Source: JBAZFF01 sp043815465 (GTDB lineage: Bacteria > Patescibacteriota > Minisyncoccia > Minisyncoccales > RBG-13-42-11). Taken from it: 7,545 nucleotides of DNA. Positions within the stretch are counted from its first letter, which is position 1. Every line of letters begins with the position of its first letter. Below are positions 1 to 6,177 of this stretch, piece by piece. A program made the translations under genes and the position numbers. Location of the stretch: assembly GCA_043815465.1 (NCBI GenBank), contig JBDRIW010000046.1, forward strand, positions 1-7,545. The letters are read 5' to 3'. The notes under the pieces were generated by a model. The model was not told where the DNA came from and did no database searches. It saw only the letters and a program-made list of their open reading frames with translations.

Positions 1-185
1 ATATCATTTATTAAGTCCTCTATTCCCATTTCTATTAAAACTACTGGGATAGCAGAAATAGCTCCAAAAAAGAATACTTTTAGAATCATTTTTGCAGATT
101 CTGGATGTTTGTCTTTTTTCAAATAAAAGATAAGCCAGACAGTACTGGGTATTAAACCGAAAAATATGTATAAAGGATAACTCAT
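1..185 (-). CDS. PrsW-family intramembrane metalloprotease, N-terminal part (cut by window edge)
   Basis: Reading the minus strand from the ATG at 185-183 gives 61 residues with no stop before the window edge, so only the N-terminus is seen. Residues 4-21 form a hydrophobic segment with a Pro and Trp (GLIPSTVWLIFYL). A charged loop follows (KKDKHPES, 23-30), then a second hydrophobic segment at about 33-51 ending in IE. This order (membrane helix, D-x-HPE loop, F-x-x-G-A-x-x-x-x-P helix ending in Glu) matches my memory of the start of PrsW-family membrane proteases, which cut anti-sigma factors in Bacillus. The catalytic Glu/His motifs would lie beyond the window. The start codon overlaps the valS stop (ATGA), so translation is probably coupled to valS. 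The substrate is unknown. Another small polytopic membrane protein remains possible. Confidence 0.72.
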   Translation of the reverse strand, partial: MSYPLYIFFGLIPSTVWLIFYLKKDKHPESAKMILKVFFFGAISAIPVVLIEMGIEDLIND

Positions 186-2257
186 TTTTTAGGCCAATCT
201 TCTACCATTAACATCTTGGTTTTATTTTTAATGGGAAGTATCTGGTATATTTCTTCTGTTATAAAAGGAATAAATGGATGTAACATTTTCAAAGACATAG
301 AAAGAGTATATAGAAGTATTTGTTTTGTTTTTTGATCATCTTGATTCTTTGCTTTCTCTATATATGTATCACAAAAATCATGCCAAAAAAAATCATAAAG
401 TGTTCTAGCTGCTCTTCCAAATTCAAATGATTCTAAGTCTTTATCTACGGAAATTATAGTTTTATTTAGTGTATTTATTATTTTTTTATTTGCTGTGGTT
501 AATTCGGTAGTTGTTATTTTTTTTGGTAATTGTATTTCTTTTTTAGGAAGTTGCATCATCACAAATCTTGAGGCATTCCATATTTTATTACAGAATTTTT
601 TACCCATTATAATATTGTCTTCTACAAAATGAATATCTTGCCCTTTCATTAATTGCCAAGTTATTCCGAACCTAGTGGCGTCTGCTCCATATCTATCACA
701 TAGATCTAATGGGTTTATTCCAGTTCCTAAAGATTTTGACATTCTCTTTCCATCTTTAGTTAAAACAGTTGGATGTATTAAAACAGTAGAAAAGGGTTCT
801 TTTTTCATAAATTCTTTTCCAGAGAAGATCATTCTAGCTACCCATAAATTTATTATATCTCTGGCTGAAACTAATACATTTGTTGGATAAAATTCTTCTA
901 AGTCTTTAGTTCTATTTGGCCAACCCAAAGTAGCGAATGGCCATAGAGCAGAAGAAAACCAAGTATCTAGGACATCTGTTTCTCCCTCTATTGGAATTTT
1001 ATGTCCCCACCAAAGTTGTCTTGATATACACCAATCTTTTATATTATTAAGCCAATTAAAGTATATCTTTTCAAAGTTTTTAGGTAAGAATTTTACTTTT
1101 CCACTTTTTACTGCCATTATCGCTTCTTTAGCTAGTTCATCCATTTTTAAGAACCATTGCTTTGATGGAAGCGGTTGAATCAATGTGTTGCATCTAGAGC
1201 AGTGTGGAGTGGAGTTGTCGTAGTCTTCAACTTTTTCAATAAGATTTTTATTCCTTAATTCAAAAAGAACTTTTTCTCTACATTCTAGAGTAGATAGACC
1301 TTCACATATCTTTGATTCTTTTGTCATTTTTCCTCTTTCATTAATAATGACAGGAGCTTTTAAATTATGACGTAATCCTATTTCCCAGTCATTTATGTCA
1401 TGCGCAGGGGTTACTTTTACAGCTCCAGTTCCAAATTTTATATCAACAAACCTATCTGCTATTATTGGAATCTCTCTTTCTTGAATAGGAAGAATTACAA
1501 TTTCGTTAATAATATCTTTATATTTTTTATCTTTAGGATTTACAGCAACTGCTGTATCTCCAAGCATTGTTTCTGGCCTAGTCGTGGCTACAATTATATG
1601 TTGTTTTTTATTTTTTATTGGGTATTTTATATACCAAAGCTTTCCCTTTTTTTCTTGGTGTTCCAATTCCAAATCAGATAGAGAGGTTTGGCATCTTGGA
1701 CACCAATTAATAACTCTTTCGCCTTGATATATTAACCCCTTCTTATAATAATAATGGAACGCTTCTTCAACTGCCGTGGCATATTCTTTATCCATAGTGA
1801 ATCTTGTTCTAGACCAATCACAAGAAGCACCTAATTTTTTAAGTTGGTTTAGGATAAGATTTCCGTATTTCTCTTTCCACTCCCAAACTTTCTCTACAAA
1901 TTTTTCTTTTCCCAAATCGAATCTAGTTGTTCCTTCTTTCTTTAATTGTTTTTCAACAACATTTTGAGCAGCAATTCCGGCATGATCTGTTCCTGGAATC
2001 CAAAGAGTTTTAAATCCTTCCATTCTTTTCTTTCTGATTAAAATGTCTTGAATAGTAGTATTTAGCGCATGTCCCATATGTAATTCTCCAGTTACATTTG
2101 GAGGGGGAATGACAATGCTGTAGTTTTTCTTTCTCTTACCTGGTAATTTGTCGGGATTAAAAAAATTAGATTTCTGCCAGAAATCGTATATTTTTTCTTC
2201 TACCTGCTTAGGATCGTAGGCTTTTGGAAGTTCTTTCATATACTTTACTTTTATCAT
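182..2257 (-). CDS. valS: Valine--tRNA ligase, short form
   Basis: Cytoplasmic class I synthetase that charges tRNA-Val with valine. Numbering from the ATG at 2257 gives 691 residues. Visible are PPPNVTG (51-57) and the HIGH-type motif HMGH (60-63). The CP1 editing domain has TTRPETMLGDTAV (225-237) and GTGAVKVTPAHD (277-288). Cys pairs CPRC (186-189) and CSRC (353-356) suggest zinc binding. DVLDTWFSS (428-436) and the KMSKS loop KRMSKS (504-509) complete the core. A helical anticodon-binding domain runs to the end. The protein is much shorter than typical ValRS (about 860-950 residues). It ends soon after HPFIPFITEEIYQ, so the C-terminal coiled-coil arm is missing, and the segment between WWGHKIP and DVLDTWFSS is only about five residues. 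Family members usually begin near MKELPKAY, so the ATG at 2239 is an alternative start. Neither start has a Shine-Dalgarno sequence. A TTTAAT -10-like box lies at 2276-2271 on the minus strand. Confidence 0.96.
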   Translation of the reverse strand: MIKVKYMKELPKAYDPKQVEEKIYDFWQKSNFFNPDKLPGKRKKNYSIVIPPPNVTGELHMGHALNTTIQDILIRKKRMEGFKTLWIPGTDHAGIAAQNVVEKQLKKEGTTRFDLGKEKFVEKVWEWKEKYGNLILNQLKKLGASCDWSRTRFTMDKEYATAVEEAFHYYYKKGLIYQGERVINWCPRCQTSLSDLELEHQEKKGKLWYIKYPIKNKKQHIIVATTRPETMLGDTAVAVNPKDKKYKDIINEIVILPIQEREIPIIADRFVDIKFGTGAVKVTPAHDINDWEIGLRHNLKAPVIINERGKMTKESKICEGLSTLECREKVLFELRNKNLIEKVEDYDNSTPHCSRCNTLIQPLPSKQWFLKMDELAKEAIMAVKSGKVKFLPKNFEKIYFNWLNNIKDWCISRQLWWGHKIPIEGETDVLDTWFSSALWPFATLGWPNRTKDLEEFYPTNVLVSARDIINLWVARMIFSGKEFMKKEPFSTVLIHPTVLTKDGKRMSKSLGTGINPLDLCDRYGADATRFGITWQLMKGQDIHFVEDNIIMGKKFCNKIWNASRFVMMQLPKKEIQLPKKITTTELTTANKKIINTLNKTIISVDKDLESFEFGRAARTLYDFFWHDFCDTYIEKAKNQDDQKTKQILLYTLSMSLKMLHPFIPFITEEIYQILPIKNKTKMLMVEDWPKK

Positions 2258-2272
2258 ATTTTTCGTTAGGAT
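2244..2272 (+). promoter_or_regulatory. Possible promoter for tRNA-Glu and the glycosyltransferase gene
   Basis: TTTACT (2244-2249) and TAGGAT (2267-2272) are spaced 17 bp apart, each matching four of six consensus sigma-70 positions. Initiation near 2279 would fall a few bases before the mature tRNA-Glu 5' end at 2286. The -35 lies inside the first codons of divergent valS, because only 28 bp separate the two genes. In such AT-rich DNA chance matches are common, so this is weak support. Confidence 0.3.
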
Positions 2273-2285
2273 TAAATAGATTTTT

Positions 2286-2360
2286 GGTCCTGTCGTCTAG
2301 TCTGGCCCAGGACACCAGATTTTCATTCTGGTAACACGGGTTCGAATCCCGTCGGGACCG
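2286..2360 (+). tRNA. tRNA-Glu (anticodon UUC)
   Basis: A full 75-nt cloverleaf can be folded by hand. The acceptor stem pairs GGTCCTG (2286-2292) with CGGGACC (2353-2359), including one G-T pair. The anticodon stem CCAGA/TCTGG encloses the loop TTTTCAT, with anticodon TTC at 2322-2324. The T arm is ACGGG-TTCGAAT-CCCGT (2336-2352). The discriminator is G2360. CCA is not encoded: the next bases are C and then the ATG of the glycosyltransferase gene, so CCA must be added enzymatically. The body resembles the E. coli tRNA-Glu sequence as I remember it, including GTCGTCTAG and the CCCAGGACACC stretch. Confidence 0.97.
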
Positions 2361-2361
2361 C

Positions 2362-3897
2362 ATGAATTATTCTTATCTGGAGTTAACCAGATCAACTGAA
2401 CTTCGGAGAAAGAAGGATAAAATTATTTATCGTATTTTCGAAATGATCCCAGCTACTTTGTCTTGGGGAACTTTAATTTTGGCAATTACTTTGTCTTGGA
2501 TAGCGCCTGCAGTGGTAGCTGTTTTTATTATTGTTTTTGATCTTTTTTGGCTTTTAAGGGTTTTGTATTTAGCTGCTCACCAGTTGTCTGGATATCACAA
2601 GATGAAAAGAAATATGAAGATGGATTGGATAGGAGAATTAGAAGATTTACCCGGAAGAAATTGGAAAGATATTCATCATTTAGTTGTTTTGCCAATGTAT
2701 AAAGAGGGATTAGAAATAGTGGAACCGACAATTAAGTCTTTATTAGAAGGAAATTATCCTAAAGATAAAATAATAGTAGTTCTAGCTTTAGAAGAAAGGG
2801 CAAAAGAATTTTCTTTGCCAATTGCAGAGAAAATAGAAAAAGAAAATAGTAATAAGTTCTTAAAAATTATTACTACTATACATCCAAAAGATGTCATTGG
2901 GGAAGTGGCAGGAAAAGGGTCTAACGTTGCTTATGCCATAAAAGAATCCAAGAAAGTAATTGATCAATTAAAAATACCTTATGAAAATATTATTGTTTCT
3001 AATTTTGATGTAGATACGAAACCTTATCCTCAGTATTTCGCTGTATTGACTTGGAATTATCTTACGACTGAAAAACCTTTAAAATCCAGCTATCAGCCAA
3101 TACCTGTTTATAATAATAACATTTGGCAAGTTCCTGCTTTCTCTAGGGTTATTGCTACTTCTGGTACTTTTTGGCAAATGATGCAACAAGAAAGACCGGA
3201 ACAATTGGTTAGTTACTCTTCTCATGCAATACCATTTAAAGTGTTAATGGAAGTAGAATATCCTGCAAATATCGTATCAGACGATTCTAGAATATTTTGG
3301 AAGATTTATTTTGCTTATGATGGAGATTATAGAATGATTCCTTTGCATTATCCTATTTCTATGGATGCTGTGATGTCAGACAATCTTTTCAAAACAGCCT
3401 GCAATCAGTATATGCAACAAAGAAGATGGGCTTGGGGATGTGTAGAAATACCATATGTTTTATTCTGTTTTTTAAAAAATAAAAAAATCTCTTTAGGGAC
3501 GAAGATTCGTCATTCTTGTATTATTTTAGATGGTTTTTGGTCTTGGGCTACTTCAGCTTTATTAATTTTCTGTTTAGGTTGGTTACCCTTAATGATAGGA
3601 GGAAGTAATTTTCAAATTAGTTTGTTATCTTATAATCTTCCTAGAATGACAAGCTATATCATGACAGCTGCTATGTTGGGAATGATAATATCAGCTATTT
3701 TAAGCTTGTTGACCTTACCTCCAAAGCCAAAGAAGTTTGGCAGGTGGAAGAGGTTATCAATGGTTTTACAATGGTTATTGTTGCCAGTGACTTTAATTGT
3801 TTTTGGAACATTTCCTGCTCTAGATGCTCAATTAAGATTGTTTTTAGGAAAACATTTGGGTTTTTGGGTGACTGAAAAAGTTAGAAAGAAAGAATAG
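2362..3897 (+). CDS. Membrane-embedded processive-type family 2 glycosyltransferase
   Basis: A 511-residue inner-membrane glycosyltransferase with a GT-A catalytic domain facing the cytoplasm. Two membrane helices at about 31-72 precede the catalytic domain. VVLPMYKEG (108-116) is the first nucleotide-sugar strand. GKGSNVAYA (184-192) follows, and FDVDT (215-219) contains the D-x-D metal/UDP site. SDDSRIFWK (306-314) occupies the position of the catalytic acidic motif. QQRRWAWG (352-359) contains the Q-x-x-R-W motif of cellulose-synthase-like processive enzymes. Three further membrane segments lie at about 386-411, 430-452 and 466-484. There is no PilZ domain. It probably polymerises or transfers sugars for a surface glycan, but donor and product cannot be read from the sequence. 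The ATG starts one base after tRNA-Glu. The only other early ATG, at 2443, would remove residues just before the first helix. No Shine-Dalgarno is visible at either. The stop TAG abuts the recG stop on the opposite strand. Confidence 0.9.
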   Translation: MNYSYLELTRSTELRRKKDKIIYRIFEMIPATLSWGTLILAITLSWIAPAVVAVFIIVFDLFWLLRVLYLAAHQLSGYHKMKRNMKMDWIGELEDLPGRNWKDIHHLVVLPMYKEGLEIVEPTIKSLLEGNYPKDKIIVVLALEERAKEFSLPIAEKIEKENSNKFLKIITTIHPKDVIGEVAGKGSNVAYAIKESKKVIDQLKIPYENIIVSNFDVDTKPYPQYFAVLTWNYLTTEKPLKSSYQPIPVYNNNIWQVPAFSRVIATSGTFWQMMQQERPEQLVSYSSHAIPFKVLMEVEYPANIVSDDSRIFWKIYFAYDGDYRMIPLHYPISMDAVMSDNLFKTACNQYMQQRRWAWGCVEIPYVLFCFLKNKKISLGTKIRHSCIILDGFWSWATSALLIFCLGWLPLMIGGSNFQISLLSYNLPRMTSYIMTAAMLGMIISAILSLLTLPPKPKKFGRWKRLSMVLQWLLLPVTLIVFGTFPALDAQLRLFLGKHLGFWVTEKVRKKE

Positions 3898-3904
3898 CTA
3901 TTCT
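3891..3904. repeat. 14-bp perfect palindrome at the tail-to-tail junction of two genes
   Basis: AGAATAGCTATTCT is a perfect inverted repeat with no spacer. Its centre TAGCTA supplies the TAG stop of the glycosyltransferase gene (3895-3897) and the TAG stop of recG (3900-3898). It is AT-rich, has no loop spacer and is not followed by a T-run on either strand, so it is unlikely to be a conventional terminator. Part of the symmetry is forced by two abutting TAG stops; the flanking AGAA/TTCT adds to it. Confidence 0.6.
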
Positions 3905-6003
3905 AAATGAATCGATTCTTTAAAAGAATTTAATCTATCTTTTAATAGGGGGTAGATTTTTAAGTTTGGGTCTTCTTTTAGAATTTCACCTGCCTCTTTT
4001 CTGGTCTGCTCTACTAGAGATAGATTATTAAGTGCAGACATGGCAATGTCTGGAATTCCCCATTGTCTTATTCCGGAAAAATCTCCAGGTCCTCTGATGT
4101 CTAAATCTTTTTCCGCTAGATCAAAGCCATTATCAAATTTTATTAAAGCTCTTAGTCTTTGATTGATTGTTTGAGAAGCATAATCTGTTAAAAGAAAACA
4201 GAAAGATTGTTTTTCTCCTCTTCCTACTCTACCTCTAAATTGATGAAGCTGGGCTAGTCCAAATCTATCTGCTCCTTCTATAATCATTATGGTGGCATTT
4301 GGAATATCTATTCCAACTTCCACTACAGATGTTGATACTAAAATATCTGTCTTTCCCTCTTTAAATTTTTTCATTACCTTTTCTTTTTCATCTTTCTTCA
4401 TTCTTCCATGGAGCATAGCTATTTTAAATTTAGGAAAAATAGTTTTTGAAAGTTTTTCGTATTCTTCTGTAACAGCCTTAACTTCTGCCCAGCTATTTTT
4501 TCTTAAATCTTCACTCTCTTCTTGAGATCCTATTTCTATTCTTGGACAGATAACAAAAACTTGTTTATGTTTTTTAATTTCTTTTTTAGTAAAAGCGTAA
4601 GCTTTCTGTCTGTCTTCCGGATTTATTATTTTAGTTTCTATTTTTTTTCTTCCTTTTGGCAATTCTTTTATTAAAGAAAGATCTAAATCTCCATAAAGAG
4701 TAAGAGAAAGAGTTCTTGGAATTGGAGTAGCTGTCATGGAGAGCAGATGGGGGATAATATCTTTTTGTTGGCAAAGTCGAGCTCTTTGGTTTACTCCAAA
4801 TCTATGTTGTTCATCTATTATAACTAAAGCTAATTTTTTGAAAGTTACTTCTTTTTGAACTAGAGCATGAGTTCCTATTACTAGATCAATAGTTCCTTTT
4901 TTTATTTTTTCTAGTAATTCTTTTTTAGTTATTTTTTTATCATTTAATTTGCTCTCTTTTCCAGTTAACAAAGCTATTTTAAGTTTATATTTTTTAAAAA
5001 GTTTTAGAAAAGTTTGATAGTGTTGTTTGGTTAATATTTCTGTTGGGGCCATCATAGCTACTTGATAGCCAGATTTTATAGTGTTTAATGCACCAGCAGC
5101 GGCTACTATTGTTTTTCCAGATCCAACATCTCCTTCTAATAGTCTATTCATTGGTCTAGATTTTTCTAGATCTTTTATTATCTGCCAAAGAGATTTTCTT
5201 TGGTCATCTGTAAGTTTAAAAGATAGAGACTTTGTAAATTCTTTTATTGTTTTTAGATTGATAGGGATAGAAATAGATTTTTCTCTAGCCATTTTCATTC
5301 TTTCTCTAAGGACAAAGAGAGAAAGAATAAATAATTCTTCAAAAATAAATCTTTTTTTTGCTTTTTCTGCTTTTGCTAAAGAATCAGGAAAATGTATTTG
5401 CCAAATAGATTCATTAAAATTAGGTAATTTATATTTTTCTATTAAATTTTTAGGAAGAGGATCTAATAATTTATCTTTTAGATTTTTTAATAAAGGCCAA
5501 AGAATATATCTTAACCACCTAGAGGATAATCCTTCTGTCTCAGGATAAACAGGGACCAATCTTCCAGTATGTATTAAATCATTATTATTTATATCTTGTG
5601 ATAATTTTTCATAAGCTGGAGAAGAAAGATATTTGCTTCCTGGCTTTGTATTCATCTTTCCAGCTAAAAAAAGAACATCGCCCTCTTTAAGGGTGTTTAT
5701 TAAATATGGTTGGTTAAACCACATTATTTTTAAACTTCCTGAATCGTCCGTGATCGTAGCTTGAGTCAAAACCATTCTCTTTTTAAAAGTTCTTATGTTT
5801 TTAATAGATTCTATTTTTCCTTTGATAGATACAGTTTCTCCAATATTAACTTCAGAGATGGGAACTACCTTAGAGAAATCCTCATACCTATGAGGAAAAT
5901 GAAAAATTAATTGACCCACAGTTTTAATTCCAAGTTTTTGCATTCTTTTTTGGAATTGAGGACCAATTCTAGAAATTTGTTCAATTGGAGTTGATAGGTT
6001 CAT
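3898..6003 (-). CDS. recG: ATP-dependent DNA helicase RecG
   Basis: RecG is a superfamily 2 double-strand DNA translocase that remodels stalled replication forks and branch-migrates Holliday junctions. From the ATG at 6003 it has 701 residues, close to the usual length. An N-terminal helical region with IGPQFQKRMQKLGIKTVGQ (13-31) leads into FHFPHRYEDFS (34-44) and the OB-fold wedge domain (about 55-155). Helicase motifs follow: Q-motif-like LTDDQRK (264-270), Walker A GDVGSGKT (291-298), DEQH box (397-400), TATPIPR (424-430), STSVVEVGIDIP (557-568) and QFRGRVGRG (588-596). The C-terminal region with DLDIRGPGDFSGIRQWG (633-649) corresponds to the RecG translocation motif. The frame is open 20 codons further upstream, but those codons (CGARNCRFESCRGH and so on) are antisense-free translation of the tRNA-Arg gene itself, so the start at 6003 is preferred. 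It is co-directional with tRNA-Arg one base upstream, and convergent with the glycosyltransferase gene. Confidence 0.96.
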   Translation of the reverse strand: MNLSTPIEQISRIGPQFQKRMQKLGIKTVGQLIFHFPHRYEDFSKVVPISEVNIGETVSIKGKIESIKNIRTFKKRMVLTQATITDDSGSLKIMWFNQPYLINTLKEGDVLFLAGKMNTKPGSKYLSSPAYEKLSQDINNNDLIHTGRLVPVYPETEGLSSRWLRYILWPLLKNLKDKLLDPLPKNLIEKYKLPNFNESIWQIHFPDSLAKAEKAKKRFIFEELFILSLFVLRERMKMAREKSISIPINLKTIKEFTKSLSFKLTDDQRKSLWQIIKDLEKSRPMNRLLEGDVGSGKTIVAAAGALNTIKSGYQVAMMAPTEILTKQHYQTFLKLFKKYKLKIALLTGKESKLNDKKITKKELLEKIKKGTIDLVIGTHALVQKEVTFKKLALVIIDEQHRFGVNQRARLCQQKDIIPHLLSMTATPIPRTLSLTLYGDLDLSLIKELPKGRKKIETKIINPEDRQKAYAFTKKEIKKHKQVFVICPRIEIGSQEESEDLRKNSWAEVKAVTEEYEKLSKTIFPKFKIAMLHGRMKKDEKEKVMKKFKEGKTDILVSTSVVEVGIDIPNATIMIIEGADRFGLAQLHQFRGRVGRGEKQSFCFLLTDYASQTINQRLRALIKFDNGFDLAEKDLDIRGPGDFSGIRQWGIPDIAMSALNNLSLVEQTRKEAGEILKEDPNLKIYPLLKDRLNSFKESIHLE

Positions 6004-6004
6004 G

Positions 6005-6077
6005 TGCCCTCGGCAGGACTCGAACCTGCAGTTTCTAGCTCCGCAAGCTAGCGCTTTATCCATTAAACTACGAGGGC
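6005..6077 (-). tRNA. tRNA-Arg (anticodon GCG)
   Basis: A 73-nt cloverleaf on the minus strand. The acceptor stem is GCCCTCG (6077-6071) with CGAGGGC (6012-6006), and the discriminator is A (6005). U8 and A9 are in place. The D arm carries GG in the loop followed by A, the A20 expected for arginine identity. The anticodon stem CTAGC/GCTAG encloses the loop TTGCGGA, with anticodon GCG at 6044-6042. The T arm is GCAGG-TTCGAGT-CCTGC. CCA is not encoded: after A73 come one C and the ATG of recG. The GCG anticodon would read CGC and, by G-U wobble, CGU. Most bacteria use ACG, edited to ICG, for these codons. Confidence 0.95.
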
Positions 6078-6125
6078 ATAATAGCTTTAAAATAACATAA
6101 AGAATAAAATATTCCTATGTTGTTT

Positions 6126-6142
6126 ACACTTAGTATAGGTGT
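6126..6142. promoter_or_regulatory. Imperfect palindrome in the divergent promoter region, possible operator
   Basis: ACACTTA-GTA-TAGGTGT forms a near-perfect inverted repeat: seven pairs, one of them T-G, around a three-base centre. It covers the end of the candidate -35 and most of the spacer of the plus-strand promoter, the usual place for a repressor site. The downstream gene encodes a protein with an HTH segment, so autoregulation is conceivable, but this is inference only. Confidence 0.3.
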
Positions 6143-6143
6143 T

Positions 6144-6149
6144 ATTATA
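6144..6149 (-). promoter_or_regulatory. Consensus -10 box on the minus strand, candidate for tRNA-Arg-recG
   Basis: The minus strand reads TATAAT exactly at 6149-6144. A transcript from here would start near 6137, about 60 nt before the mature tRNA-Arg 5' end. No good -35 hexamer lies 16-18 bp upstream, so the site may be fortuitous. It overlaps the candidate plus-strand -10, so the two directions could compete for polymerase. Confidence 0.3.
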
Positions 6150-6177
6150 GAGGCATAGCAGAATTAATGTGATTTTT

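Larger units (their letters stand above)
6123..6151 (+). promoter_or_regulatory. Possible promoter for the HTH-LAGLIDADG gene
   Basis: TTTACA (6123-6128, five of six consensus positions) and TATAGA (6146-6151, four of six) have the ideal 17-bp spacer. Initiation near 6158 would leave a leader of about 20 nt before the ATG at 6178. An imperfect palindrome overlaps the -35 and spacer. Support is moderate because the region is AT-rich. Confidence 0.4.

Noticed and set aside
3915..3930. ATTCTTT/AAAGAAT inverted repeat as a terminator for the glycosyltransferase gene
   Set aside because: It is entirely weak A-T pairing apart from one G-C pair, has almost no loop, has no continuous T-run after it and lies in recG coding sequence.
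5081..5548. 155-residue plus-strand open frame
   Set aside because: It lies entirely within recG on the opposite strand and shows no family pattern. The same applies to the other small frames antisense to valS, recG and the homing-endonuclease gene.
6004..6063. Twenty-codon N-terminal extension of recG (containing CGARNCRFESCRGH)
   Set aside because: It is translation of the tRNA-Arg gene. RecG homology begins at MNLSTPIEQ, so the start was placed at 6003.
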